Below are positions 48,701 through 60,896 of a stretch of 64,000 nt of DNA, piece by piece (the stretch's first letter is position 1; every line of letters begins with the position of its first letter). The stretch is from NCBI GenBank assembly GCA_022605955.1, contig JAKCOZ010000041.1, positions 207,501 to 271,500 on the forward strand, in the 5' to 3' direction. The notes beneath the pieces were generated by a model. The model had not been told where the DNA came from and did no database searches. It saw only the letters and a program-made list of their open reading frames with translations. Position numbers and translations under genes: made by a program. Source of the DNA: Rallus limicola (Eukaryota; Chordata; Aves; Gruiformes; Rallidae).

Positions 48701-49420
48701 GGTTTCAGTTAGGGTTAGGGTTAGTGTTAGGGTTAGGGTTAGGGTTAGGGTTCAGTTAGGATTAGGGTTAGGGTTAGGGTTAGGTTTCAGTTAGTGTTAG
48801 GGTTAGTGTTAGGGTTAGTGTTAGGGTTAGGGTAGGTTTAGGGTTCAGTTAGGTTTAGGGTTAGGGTTAGGGTTAGGGTTAGGGTTAGGGTTACGTTTAG
48901 GTTTAGGGTTAGGGTTTGAGTTAGGGTTAGTGTTAAAATTCAGTTAGGGTTAGGGTTAGGGTTAGGGTTAGTGTAAGGTTTATGGTTCAGTTTTCTTTAG
49001 GGTTAGGGTTCAGTTAGGGTTAGGGTTAAGGTTAGGGTTAGGGTTAGGGTTCTGTTAGGGTTTGGATTAGGGTTAGGGTTAGTGTTAGGTTTAGGGTTCA
49101 GTTAGCGTTAGGGTTAGGGTTAGGGTTAGGGTTAGGGTTAGGGTTAGGGTTACGGTTAGGCTTAGGCTTAGGGTTAGGGTTAGGTTTAGGGTTAGGTTTA
49201 GGGTTCAGTTAGGGTTAGGTTTAGGGTTAGCTTTAGGGTTCAGTAAGGGTTAGGGTTATGGTTAGTGTTAGGTTTAGGGTTAGGTTTAGGGTTTAGTTAG
49301 GGTTAATGTTAGGGTTAGTGTTAGGGTTTGGGTTCAGTTAGGTTTAGGGTAAAGGTTAGGGTTAGGCTTAGGGTTAGTGTTATGGTTAGGGTTAGGTTTA
49401 GGTTTCAGTTAGGTTAAGGG
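45760..49420 (+). repeat. Large dispersed block, right copy (partner at 30.26-34.56 kb)
   Basis: Right partner of the 30.26-34.56 kb block, in the same orientation and the same landmark order. It lacks the extra 375-base internal copy and some segments between 46280 and 46330 and near 48700. It keeps shared rare variants such as CAGTTTGCTGTAGGG and AGTTTTTGGTTCAG. Confidence 0.72.
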
Positions 49421-52400
49421 TTAGGGATAGGCTTAGGGTTACGTTTAGTGTTAGGGTTAGGGTTAGGCTTAGGGTTAGAGTTCAGTTAGGGTTAGGGTTA
49501 GGGTTAGGGTCAGGGTAAGGTTTAGTGTCGAGTTTGCTTTAGGGTTAGGGTTCAGTTAGGGTTAGTGTTAAGGTTAGGGTTAGGTTTAGGGTTTGGGTAC
49601 AGTTAGGGTTAGGGTTCGGGTTAGGGTTAGGGTTAGGGTTAGGGTTCTGTTAGGGTTTGGGTTAGGGTTAGGGTTAGGGTTAGGATTAGGGTTCAGTTAG
49701 CGTTAGGGTTAGGGTTATGGTTAGGGTTAGGGTTAGGGTTAGGGTTCAGTTAGGGTTAGGGTTAGGGTTTAGTTATGGTTAAGGTTACGGTTAGGGTTAG
49801 GTTTAGGGTTAGATTTATGTTTAGGGTAAGGGTTAGGGTTCAGTTAGGGTTAGGTTTAGGGTTAGCGTTAGGGTTAAGTAAGGGTTAGGGTTAGGGTTAT
49901 GATTAGTGTTAGTTTTAGGGTTAGGTTTATGGTTTAGTTAGGGTTAGGGTTAGGGTTAGGGTTAGGGTTTGGTTTCAGTTAGGGTTAGGGTTAAGGTTAG
50001 GTTTAGGGTTAGGGTTAGGGTTAGGGTTACGCTAAGGGTTCTGTTTGGGTTTGGGTTCGTGTTAGGGTTAGGTTTAGGTTTAGGGTGAGTGTTAGGGTTC
50101 AGTTAGCGTTAGGATTAGGGTTAGATTTAGGGTTAGGGTTAGGGTTAGTGTTATGGTTAGGGTAAGGGTTCAGTTAGGATTAGGGTTAGGGTTAGGGTTA
50201 GGGTTATAGTTAGGGTTGAGTTAGGGTTAGGGTTAGGGTTAGGGTTACGGTAAGGGTTCTGTTAGGGTTTGGGTTCGTGTTAGGGTTAGGTTTAGGTTTA
50301 GGGTGAGGGTTAGGGTTCAGTTAGCGTTAGGATTAGGGTTAGATTTAGGGTTAGGGTTAGGGTTCACTTATTGTTAGCGTTAGGGTTAGGGTTAGGGTTA
50401 GGGTTAGTTTTAGGGTTAGGGTTAGGTTTAGGGTTCAGTTAGGTTTAGGGTTAGGATTAGTGTTAGTGTTATGGTTAGGGTAAGGGTTCAGTTAGGATTA
50501 GGGTTAGGGTTAGGTTTACGGTTATAGTTAGGGTTCAGTTAGGGTTAGGGTTTGGGTTAGGGTTAAGGTTATTGTTAGGGTTCAGTTAGGGTTAGGGTTA
50601 GGGTTAGTGTTAGGTTTAGGTTAAGGGTGAAGTTAGGGTTAGGTTTAGGGTTAGGGTTAGGGTTAGGGTTAGGGTTAGGGTTAGGGTTAGTGTTAGGGTT
50701 AGGGTTAGGTTTAGGGTTTAGTTAGGTTTATGGTTAGTCTTAGAGTTAAGATTAGGTTTAGGGTTCAGTTAAATTTAGGGTTAGGGTTAGTGTTAGGGTT
50801 ATAGTTAGGGTTCAGTTAGGGTTAGGGTTTGGGTTAGGGTTAGGTTTATGGTTCAGTAAGCGTTAGGGTTAGGTTTAGGGTTAGGGTTCAGTTAGGGTTA
50901 GGGTTACGGTTAGGGTTAGGTTTAGGGTTCAGTTCGGGTTAGGTTTAGAGTTAGCGTTAGGGTTCAGTAAGGGTTAGGTTTATGGTTAGTCTTAGAGTTA
51001 GGATTAGGTTTAGGGTTCAGTTAAAGTTAGGGTTAGGGTTAGGGTTAGGGTTATAGTTAGGGTTCAGTTAGGGTTAGGGTTTGGGTTAGGGTTAAGTTTA
51101 GTGTTAGGGTTCAGTTAGGGTTAGGGTTAGGGTTAGGGTTAGGGTTAGGGTTAGGGCTAGGTTTATGGTTACGCTAAGGGTTCTGTTAGGGTTTGGGTTA
51201 GGGTTAGGGTTAGGGTAAGGGTTAGTGTTCACTTAGCGTTAGAGTTATGTTTAGGTTTAGGGTTAGGGTTAGGGTTAGGGTTACATTTCAGTTATGGTTA
51301 GGGTTAGGGTTAGTGTTAGGGTTAGGGTTAGTGTTAGGGTTAGGGATAGGTTTAGGGTTCAGTTAGCCTTAGAGTTAGCCTTAGGGTTAGGGTTAGGGTT
51401 AGGGTTGTGGTTTGGGTTCAGTTAGGATAAGGGTTAGGGTTAGGATTAGGGTTAGGGATAGGGTTAGGGTTAGGGTTAGGGTTAGGGTTTTAGTTAGGGT
51501 TCAGTTAGGGTTAGGGTTAGTGTTAGGTTTAAGGTTCAGTTAGCATTAGAGTTAGCGTTATGGTTAGGGTTAGGGTTAGGGTTAGGGTTATGGATAGGGT
51601 TCAGTTAGGGTAAGGGTTAGGTTTAGGATTAGGGTTAGGGATAGGGTAAGGTTTAGGGTTAGGTTTCAGTTAGGATTAGGGTTAAGGTTAGGGTTAGGGT
51701 TAGGGTTAGGGTTAGGTTAGGGTTCAGTTAGGGTTAGGGTTATAGTTAGGGTTAGGGTTAGTGTTAGTGTTAGGGTTATGTTTAGGGTTCAGTTAGGTTT
51801 AGGGTTAGGGTTAAGGTTAGGGTTATTGTTTTGGTTAGTGTTCAGTTAGGGTTAGGGTTAGGGTTAGGGTTAGGGTTAGGTTTATGGTTCAGTTAGCTTT
51901 AGGGTTAGGGTTCAATTAGGGTTAGGGTTAAGGTTAGGGTTAGTTTTAGGGTTAGGGTTCGGATTTAGTTAGGGTTAGGGTTAGGGTTAGTGTTCAATTA
52001 GGGTTAGGTTTAGGGTTAGGGTTAGGGGTATGGTGCAGTTAGGGTTATGGTTTGGGTTAGGGTTAGGGTTAGGGTTATGGTTACGGTAAGGGTTCTGTTA
52101 GGTTTTGCGTTAGGGTTAGGGTTAGGGTTAGAGTTAGGGTTAGGATTCAATTAGGGTTAGGTTTAACTTTAGGGTTCAGTAAGTGTTAGGGTTAGGGTTA
52201 TGGTTAGTGTTAGGGTTAGTGTTAGGTTTAGGGTGAGGGTTAGGGTTCAGTTAGCGTTAGGATTAGGGTTAGATTTAGGGTTAGGTTTAGGGTTCACTTA
52301 TTGTTAGCGTTAGGTTTAGGGTTAGGGTTAGGGTTAGTTTTAGGGTTAGGGTTAGGTTTAGGGTTCAGTTAGGTTTAGGGTTAGGGTTAAGGTTAGTGTT

Positions 52401-55400
52401 AGGGTTCAGTTAGGGTTAGGGTTAGGATTAGTGTTAGGGTTAGGTTTAGGGTTCATTTAGCGTTAGCGTTAGGGTTAGGGTTAGGGTTAGTTTTAGGGTT
52501 ATGGTTAGGGTTCATTTAGGGTAAGGGTTAGGGTTAGGATTAGGGTTAGGGATAGGGTTAGGGTTAGGGTTAGGTTTACGGTTTTAGTTAGGGATCAGTT
52601 AGGGTTAGGGTTAGTGTTAGGGTTAAGGTTAGTGTTAGGTTAAAGGTTTAGTTAGCGTTAGAGTTAGCGTTAGGGTTAGGGTTGGGGTTAGGGTTAGGGT
52701 TATGTTTAGGGTTCAGTTAGGGTAAGGGTTATGGTTAGGATTAGGGTTAGGGATAGGGTAAGGGTTAGGGTTAGGGTTCAGTTAGGATTAGGGTTAGGGA
52801 TAGGGTTAGGGTTAGGGTTAGGGTTAGGTTAGGATTCAGTTAGGGTTAGGGTTATGGTTAGGGTTAGGGTTAGGGTTAGTGTTAGGGTTAGGGTTATGTT
52901 TAGGGTTCAGTTAGGTTTAGGGTTAGGCTTAGGGTTAGGGTTAGGGTTAGTGTTCAGTTAGGGTTAGAGTTAGGGTTAGGGTTAGGGTTAGGTTTATGGT
53001 TCAATTAGCTTTAGGGTTAGGTTTTAATTAGGGTTAGGGGTAAGGTTAGGGTTAGGGTTAGGTTTAGGATTTAGTTAGGGTTAGGGTTAGGGTTATGGTT
53101 AGTGTTAGTGTTCAGTTAGGGATAGGGTTAGGGTTAGGGTTAGGGTTAGGTTGCAGTTAGGGTTAGGGTTAGGGTTAGGGTTAGGTTTACGCTTACGGTA
53201 AGGGTTCTGTTAGGGTTTGGGTTAGGGTTAGGGTTAGGGTTAGATTTATGGTTCAATTAGCTTTAGGATTAGGGTTCAATTAGGGTTAGGGGTAAGGTTA
53301 GGGTTAGGGTTAGGTTTTGATTTAGTTAGGGTTATGGTTAGGGTTAGGGTTAGTGTTAGTGTTCAGTTAGGGATAGGGTTAGGTTTAGGGTTATAGTTAG
53401 GGTTCAGTTAGGGTTAGGGTTTGGGTTAGGGTTAAGGTTAGTGTTAGGGTTCAGTTAGTGTTAGGGTTAGGGTTAGTGTTAGGGTTAGGGTTAAGTTAGG
53501 GTGAGGGTTAGGGTTAGGATTAGGGTTAGGGATAAGGTTAGGGTTAGTGTTAGGGTTCAGTTAGGGTTAGGGTTAGGATTAGGGTTAGGGTTAGGGTTAG
53601 GGTTCTGTTAGGTTTAGGGTTAGGGTTAGGGTTACGTTTAGCTGTCAGTTATGGATAGGTTTTGGGTTAGAGTTAGGGTTAGGTTTACGGTTCAGTTAGG
53701 TTTAGGGTTAGGGTTAGGGTTAGGGTTAGGGTTTGGCTTCAGTTAGGGTTAGGGTTAGGGTTAGGATTAGGTTTAGTGTTAGGGTTCAGTTAGGGTTAGA
53801 GTTAGGTTTAGGGTTAGGATGAGGGATAGTGTTAAGTTTCAGTTAGGTTTAGGATTAGGGTTAGGGTTAGGGTTTGGTTTAGGATTAGTGTTCAGTTAGC
53901 GTTAGGGTTAGGTATATGGTTAGGGTTAGGGTTCACTTAGCGTTAGGGTTAGGGTTAGGGTTAGGGTTCAGTTATTGTTAGGGTTAGGGTTAGTGTTAAG
54001 ATTAGGGTTAGGGTTAGGGTTAGGGTTAGGGTTCAGTTATGGTTAGGGTTAGGGTTAGTGTTAAGGTTAGGGTTAGGGTTAGTGTTACGGTTAGGGTTAG
54101 GTTTATGGTTCAGTTAGTGTTAGGTTTATGGTTAGGTTAGGGTTAGGGTTACGGTTAGGGTTAGGGTTAGGGTTAGGTTTAGGGTTAGGTTTAGGATTCA
54201 GTTAGCATTCGGGTTAGGGTAAGGGATAGGATTAGGGTTAGTCTTAGGCTTAGAGTTGGGGTTCCGTTAGGGTTAGGTTTAGGGTTAGGGTTAGAGTTAG
54301 GGTTAGGGTTAGGTTTAGGGTTAGGTTTAGGGTTCAGTTAGCATTCGGGTTAGGGATAGGATTAGGGTTAGTCTTAGGCTTAGAGTTGGGGTTCAGTTAG
54401 GGTTAGGGTTAGGGTTAGGGTTATGGTTAGGATTAGGGATAGTGTTAAGTTTCAGTTAGGTTTAGGGTTAGGGTTAGGGTTAGGGTTTGTGTTAGGGTTA
54501 GTGTTCAGTTAGCGTTAGGGTTAGGTTTATGGTTAGGGTTAGGGTTAGAGTTCACTTAGGGTTAGGGTTAGGGTTAGGGTTAGGGTTAGTGTTAGCGTTA
54601 CGATTAGGGTTAGGTTTATGGTTCAGTTAGCGTTACGTTTAGGGTTATAATAGGGTTAGGGTTAGAGTTAGTGTTAGGGTTCAGTTAGAGTTAGGATTAG
54701 GGATAGAGTTAGAGTTAGGTTTAGGGTTATGGTTAGGGTTAGGGTTAGGGTTAGGGTTCAGTGAGGGTTAGGGTTAGGGTTAGGGTACGGGTTAGGATTA
54801 GGGTTATGGTTAGTGTTAGGTTTAAGGTTAGGTTTAGGGGTTAGGTTTAGGGTTAGGGTTAGGGTTAGGTTTAGGGTTTAGTTAGCGTTAATGTTAGGGT
54901 TAGGGTTACGGTTAGTGTTAGGGTTATTGTTAGGGTTCAGTTAGGATTAGGGTTTGGGTTAGGGTAGGGTTCAGTTAGTGTTAGGGTTAGGGTTAGGATT
55001 AGGGTAAGGTTCAGTTAGGGATAGGTTTAGGGTTAGGTTTAGGTTTAGGGATAGTGTTAGGGTTCAGTTAGGGTTAGGGTTAGGGTTAGGGTTAGGGATC
55101 AATTAGGGTTAGGGTTAGGGTTAGGGTTAGGGTTAGGGTTAGGATTAGGGTTAGGGTTAGGGTTAGGGTTAGGGTTAGGGTTATAGTTAGTGTTCAAATA
55201 GGGTTATGGTTTGGGTTAGGGTTAAGGTTAGTGTTAGGGTTCAGTTAGGGATAGGGTTAGGGTTAGGGTTAGTGTTAGGTTTAGGGTTCAGTTCAAGTTA
55301 TGTTTAGCGTAAGGGTTAGGGTTAAGGTTAGGGTTAGGGTTCACTTAGCGTTAGGATTAGGGTTAGGGTTAAGGTTAGGTTTAGGGTTCACTTAGCATTA

Positions 55401-58400
55401 GTGTTAGGGTTAGGGTTATGGTTCAGTTAGGGTTAGAGTTAGGGTTAGGGGTAGGGTGAGGGTTAGTGTTCCGTTAGGGTTAGGGTTAGGGTTAGGGTTA
55501 GGGTTAGTGTTAGGGTTAGGGTTAGGGTTAGGGTTAGGTTTAGGGTTAGGGTTACGGTTAGGTTTTGGGTTCGGTTAGGGTAAGGGTTAGGATTAGGGTT
55601 AGGTTTAGGGTTCAGTTAGGGTTAGGGTTAGGGTTAGGGTTAGGATTAGTTTAAGGGTTATTGTTCAGTTAGCGTTAGGTTATGGGTTAGGGTTAAAGTT
55701 AGGGTTAGGGTTAGGGTTAGGGTTATGGTTAGTGTTGGGGTTAGGATTAGGGTTAGGGTTAGGGTTAGAGTTAGGTTAAGGGTTCAGTTAGCTTTAGGGT
55801 TAGGGTTAGGGTTAGGTTTAGAGTTCAGTTAGGGTTAGGGTTAGGGTTAGGATTAGGGATAGGTTTAGGGTTCAGTTAGGGTTAGGGTCAGGTTTAGGGT
55901 TAGGGTTAGGGTTAGGGTTCAGTTAGTGTTAGGATTAGGGTTAGGTTTAGCGTTATGGTTAAATTAACGTTATCGTTAGGGTTAGGGTTAGGTTTAGGGT
56001 TCAGTTATGGTTAGGGTTAGGGTTAGGGTTACTATTAGGGTTAGGGTTAGGGTTCAGTTAGGGTTAAGTTTAGGGTTAGGGTTAGGGTTATAGTTAGGGT
56101 TCAGTTAGGTTTAGGGTTTGGGTTAGGGTTAAGTTTAGTGTTAGGGTTCAGTTAGGGTTAGGGTTAGGGTTAGGGTTAGGGTTAGGGTTAGGGTTAGGGT
56201 TAGGGTTCAGTTAGGGTTTGGGTTAGGGTTCAGTTAGGGTTAGGGTTAGGGTTAGGGTTAGGGTTAGGGTTATAGTTAGGGTACAGTTAGGGTTAGGGTT
56301 TGGGATAGGGTTAAGGTTAGTGTTAGGGTTCAGTTATGGTTAGGGTTAGGGTTAGTTTTAGGGTTAGGGTTCAGTTAGGTTTAGTGTTAGGGTTAGGGTT
56401 AGGGTTAGGGTTAGGGTTAGGGTTAGGGTTCAGTTAGGGTTTGGGTAAGGGTTCAGTTAGGGTTAGGGTTAGGGTTAGGGTTAGGGTTAGGGTTATAGTT
56501 AGGGTACAGTTAGGGTTAGGGTTTGGGATAGGGTTAAGGTTAGTGTTAGGGTTCAGTTATGGTTAGGGTTAGGGTTAGTTTTAGGGTTAGGGTTCAGTTA
56601 GGTTTAGTGTTAGGGTTAGGGTTAGGGTTAGGGTTAAGTTTCGGGTTAGGTTTAGGGTTACGTTTAGTGTTAGGTTATGGTAAGGGTTAGGGTTAGGTTT
56701 AGGATTAGGGTTCAGTTAGCGTTAGGATTAGAGTTAGGGTTAGGGTTAGGGTTCACTTAGCATTAGCGTTTGTGTTAGTATTAGGGTTCAGTTAGCGTTA
56801 GGGTTAGGGTTTGCATTCAGTTAGGGTTAGGGTTAGGGTTAGGGTTAGGTTCTGGGTTAGGTTCAGGTTTAAGTTATGGTTAGGGATAGGGTTAGGGTTA
56901 GGGTTAGTGTTAGGATAAGGGTTATTGTTCAGTTAGTGTTAGTGTTAGGCTTAGGGTTAGGGTTAGGGTTATGTTAGGGTTAGGGTTAGGGTTAGGGTTA
57001 GGGTTAGGGTTATGGTTAGGGTTAGGGTTCGGTTAGGGTTAGGGTTAGGGTTAGGGTTTTGCTTAAGGATAGGGTTAGGGCTCAATTAGGGTTAGAGTTA
57101 GGGTTAGGGTAAGGGTTAGGGTTCAGTTAGCGTTAGGGTTAGGTTTAGGGTTAGGGTTAGGGTTAGGGTTCAGTTAGTGTTAGGGTTATGGTTAGGATTA
57201 GGGTTAAGTTAGGGTTAGGGTTAGGGTTAGGGTTAGGGTTAGGTTTCAGTTAGGGTTAGGGTTAGGGTTAGTGTTAGGATTAGGGATAGTGTTGGAGTTC
57301 AGTTAGGGTTAGAGTTAGGGTTAGGGTTAGGGTTAGGGTTAGGGTTCTGTTAGGGTTATGGTTAGGGTTAGAGTTAGGATTAGGGTTAGGGTTAGGGTTA
57401 GAGTTAGAGTTCACTTAGCATTAGCCTTATTGTTAGGGTTAGGGTTAGGGTTAGGGTTCAGTTATGGTTAGCGTTAGTGTTAGTGTTAGGGTCAGGGTTA
57501 GGGTTCAGTTAGGGTTAGGATTACAGTTAGTGTTAGTGTTAGGGTTATGGTTAGGTTTAGGGTTAGGGTTAGGTTTAGGGTTCAGTTAGCGTTCGGGTTA
57601 GTGTTAGGGATAGGGTTAGGGTTAGTGTTAGGCTTAGGGTTAGGGTTCAGTTTGGGTTAGGGTTAGGGTTAGGGTTAGGGTAAGGGTTATGGTTCAGTTA
57701 GGGTTAGGGTATGGGTTAGGATTAAGTTTAGGGTTAGGGTTAGGGTTAGGGTTCGGATTTAGGGTTAGGTTTAGGGTTCAGTTTGCGTTAGGTTTAGCGT
57801 TAGGGTTAGGTTTAGGGTTCAGTTAGGGTTAGGGTTAGGGTTACGATTAGGAATAATTTTAGGGTTCAGTTTAGGTTAGGGTTAGGGTTAGGTTTAGGGT
57901 TAGGGTTACGGCTATGTTTCAGTTACGGTTAGGGTTAGGGTTCGGGTTACTGTTAGGGTTATAGTTAGGGTTCAGTTAGGGTTAGGGTTAGGGTTAGGTT
58001 TAGGGTTAGGGTTAGTGTTAGGTTTAGGGTTCAGTTAGAGTTAGGGTTAGGGTTAGGGTTCAGTTATGGTTTGGGTTAGGGTTAGGGTTAGGGTTAGGGT
58101 TATGGTTAGGGTTCAGTTAGCATTAGGGTTAGGGTTAGGGTTAGGGTTAGGGTTAGGGTTAGGGTTAGGGTTAGGGTTAGGGTTCACTTAGCTTTAGCGT
58201 TAGTGTTAGGGTTAGGGTTAGTGTTAGGGTTAGGGTTAGGGTTAGGGTTCAGTTAAGGTTAGTGTTAGTGTTAGGGTTAGGGTTAGGGTTAGGGTTCAGT
58301 TAGGGTTAGGATTAGGGTTAGGGTTAGTGTTAGTGTTAGCGTTAGGTTTAGGGTTAGGCTTAGGTTTAGGGTTCAGTTAGGGTAATGGTTAGGGTAAGGG

Positions 58401-60045
58401 TTAGGGTTAGGGTTCAATTGGGGTTAGGGATAGCGTTAGGGTAAGTGTTAGCGTTAAGTTAGGGTTAGTGTTTGGGTTGGGGTTAAGGTTAGAGTTAGGG
58501 TTCTCTTAGGGTTAGGGTTAGACTTAGGGATAGGGTTAGGTTTAGGGTTCAGTAAGAGTTAGGGTTAGGTTTAGGGTTAGGGTTAGGGTACAGTTTGGGT
58601 TAGGGTTAGGGTTAGGGTTACGGTTAGGGTTAGGGTTCTGTTAGGGTTAGGGTTTGGATTAGGGATAGTGTTAAGTTTCAGTTAGGTTTAGGGTTAGGGT
58701 TAGGGTTAGGGATTGGGTTAGGGTTAGTGTTCATTTAGCGTTAGGGTTAGGTTTATGCTAAGGGTTAGGGTTAGTGTTCACTTAGCGTTAGGGTTAGGGT
58801 TAGGGTTAGGGTTAGGGTTCAGTTATGGTTAGGGTTAGGGTTTGTGTTAGGGTTAGGGTTAGGGTTAGCATTACCGTTAGGATTAGGTTTATGGTTCTGT
58901 TAGCGTTAAGTTTAGGGTTAGGGTTAGGGTTAGGGTTCAGTTAGGGATAGGATTAGGGATAGGGTTAGAGTTAGGTTTAGTGTTAGGTTTATGTTTAGGG
59001 TTCGGTTTAGGTTTCAGTTAGCGTTCGGGTTAGGGTTAGGGATAGGATTAGGATTAGTTTTAGGCTTAGCGTTGGGGTTCAGTTAGGGTTATGGTTAGGG
59101 TTAGGATTAGGGATAGGTTTAGGGTTCAGTTAGGGTTAGAGTTAGGGTTAGGTTTAGGGTTAGGGTTAGGGTTCAGTTAGCGTTAGGGTTAGGGTTAGGG
59201 TTGGGTTTAGGGTTCAGTTATGTTTAGGGTTAGCGTTACGGTTAGTGTTAGAGTTAGGGTTAGGGTTCAGTTAGTGTTACGGTTAGGATTAGGGTTAGGG
59301 TTAGGGTTAGGGGTTAGGGTTAGGGTTAGGGTTCAATTTGGTTTAGGGTTAGGGTTAGGGTCCGGGTTAGGGTTCAGTTAGGATTAGCGTTAGGGTTAGT
59401 GTTAGGGATGGGGTTCCGTTAGGGTTATGGTTAGTTTTAGTGTAAGGTTTAGGGTTAGGGTTAGGTGTTAAAGTTAGGGTTAGTTTTAGGTTTAGGATTA
59501 GGGTTCAGTTAGGGTTAGGGTTTGGGTTAGAGTCAGGGTTAGGTTTCAGTTGGGGTTAGCTTTAGGGTTAGGGTTAGGGTTAGGTTTATGGTTCAGTTAG
59601 GGTAAGGGTTAGGGTAAGGGTTAGGGTTAGAGTTAGGGTTAGGGTTAGGGTTCACTTAGGCTTAGGGTTAGGGTTAGGCTTATAGTTAGGGTTAGGGTTA
59701 GGGTTAGGTTTAGTGTAAAGATTAGGGTTAGGGTTAGCGTTAGGTTTAGGTTTCAGTTAGCGTTAGGATTAGGGTTAGGGTTAGGGTTAGAGTTAGGGTT
59801 CTGTTATGGTTAGCGTTAGTGTTACTGTTAGGGTTAGGGTTAGGGTTCAGTTAGGGTTAGGATTACGGTTAGGGTTAGTGTTAGGGTTAGGGTTAGTTTT
59901 AGGGTTAGTGTTAGGTGTAGGGTTCAGTTAGCGTTCGGGTTAGTATTAGGGATAGGGTTACGCTTAGCGTTAGGGTTCAGTTAGGTTTAGGTTTAGGGTT
60001 AGGTTTAGGGTTCAGTTAGAGTTCGGGTTAGTGTTAGGGACAGGG
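49420..60045 (+). repeat. Mostly monomeric, strongly degenerate telomeric array
   Basis: Long multi-kilobase units are not evident here. Only short local duplications are seen: about 216 bases (50056/50272, with GGGTTCGTGTTAGGG), about 250 bases (52996/53245, with GGTTCAATTAGCTTTAGG), about 150 bases (54194/54343, with TTAGCATTCGGGTTAGGG) and 223 bases (56281/56504, with GTACAGTTAGGG). Variant density looks higher than in the left half. The array ends abruptly at the retroviral LTR. Confidence 0.75.
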
Positions 60046-60587
60046 TGTAAGTAAATTCCTTAGTGCAAGCCACAGAGTTTCCAAAAACTCCGTAAATCCT
60101 TCAATAGATGCCTGTCTCTGACTGATGGTGGGATGAGCATCCATAAATAATAGGATGCTTTACAAACAGAAGTTTAACGAGTTACATTTCCAAGGTCTGG
60201 ACAAATAATAAACCTTAGTCCTTATCAATAGAAGCCCTGTGCTAAGGAATTTAAGGAGGAAACATTTCCAAGGACTAAATCACTTTAGTGCCAATTACGA
60301 AGGACCATTTGGCACTTGAAGGTTGTTAGAGGAGATACCTCTGATAATGACAATGTCCAGCTGGGATATTGGTGACTACGCATGCGTCAAGAAGAGAGGT
60401 GAAAAGTTTAACCTGATGAAGACTACAGGCCTTCATCCTGAAGACCCCAACTCACGACCACCAGAGAGCATTGCGCCTGCGCCATGAGGAGGGATTTATG
60501 GAAATGAAGCCATGAAGCTAATTTGAATACGAAGCGGGACAGGTCATGCATATGTATGGGTGTTAAGAATTCCAAACACCTTTCCTC

Positions 60588-60595
60588 TATAAAAA
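60588..60595 (+). promoter_or_regulatory. LTR TATA box
   Basis: TATAAAAA within CTATAAAAAG, about 540 bases into the LTR. Transcription would start some 25-30 bases downstream, near 60618, marking the U3/R border. No clear CCAAT box is seen at the usual distance upstream. Confidence 0.7.
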
Positions 60596-60784
60596 GTCAA
60601 ACACCAATTCATTCAGCGGAACTTCCCCCACCATGAAGTGAAGTCGAGTCGGTCCCGCAAGACATCATGGGAATCCGTGGTGGTAGCTATAACTTTCCTA
60701 TAACTTTAAACTCCTTTACCTTTCTTTCTCTTTTCTTTCCTTCTCTCTCACTCTCTAACACCTTTTGCGAATTTTGATGTAACA

Positions 60785-60790
60785 ATTAAA
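60785..60790 (+). promoter_or_regulatory. LTR polyadenylation signal (ATTAAA)
   Basis: ATTAAA, the commonest variant of AATAAA, lies about 197 bases after the TATA box, as expected near the R/U5 border. It is followed by a T/G-containing stretch near 60806-60828 that could serve as the downstream element. Confidence 0.55.
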
Positions 60791-60896
60791 CTTCCTTATG
60801 ATACGGCATTTGACCTCGTTTGTGTCTTAATCTCACTCTGGGAATTATAAAAGAATCTCGCCCCTGACCGGGCTATTCCGGAACGGGACATTTAAT

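Larger units (their letters stand above)
1..60045 (+). repeat. Degenerate telomeric (TTAGGG)n satellite, left array
   Basis: Sixty kilobases of TTAGGG-derived hexamers with the G-rich strand always on +. No stretch of unrelated sequence occurs before 60046. Common variants are TTAGTG, TTAGCG, TTATGG, TTACGG, TTTGGG, TTAGGT, TTAGGA and TTAAGG. The 5-mer TTCAG (as GGTTCAGTTAGGG) recurs every few tens of bases and breaks the 6-base phase. The longest perfect run I located is 10 units at 58123-58182; another of 9 units lies at 14988-15041. Vertebrate telomeres use TTAGGG; the degeneracy argues for subtelomeric or interstitial satellite and not a terminus maintained by telomerase. No gene, RNA gene or other transposon is visible inside it. 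Confidence 0.97.
60046..60890 (+). repeat. 5' LTR of the endogenous retrovirus (about 845 bp)
   Basis: Begins TGTAAG at the satellite boundary and ends GGGACA, giving the TGT...ACA inverted ends typical of retroviral LTRs. It contains a TATA box at 60588-60595 and an ATTAAA signal at 60785-60790 in the expected order for U3-R-U5. A CT-rich tract lies at about 60717-60760. Base composition and complexity change sharply from the flanking hexamers. The end at 60890 is inferred from ACA and the primer-binding-like site 6 bases further on, a wider gap than usual. No second LTR exists in the window for comparison. Confidence 0.8.

Noticed and set aside
1..60045. Active terminal telomere
   Set aside because: An active telomere would have long perfect TTAGGG runs. 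Here perfect runs reach about 10 units and variants are shared between duplicated blocks.
1..60045. Variant hexamers as random sequencing errors
   Set aside because: The same rare variants recur in the same order in separate higher-order copies, so they are inherited differences. A few private changes could still be errors.
1..60045. CRISPR-like array (TTCAG repeats with variable spacers)
   Set aside because: The spacers are themselves telomeric hexamers, the repeat is only 5-12 bases, there are no cas genes, and the genome is vertebrate.
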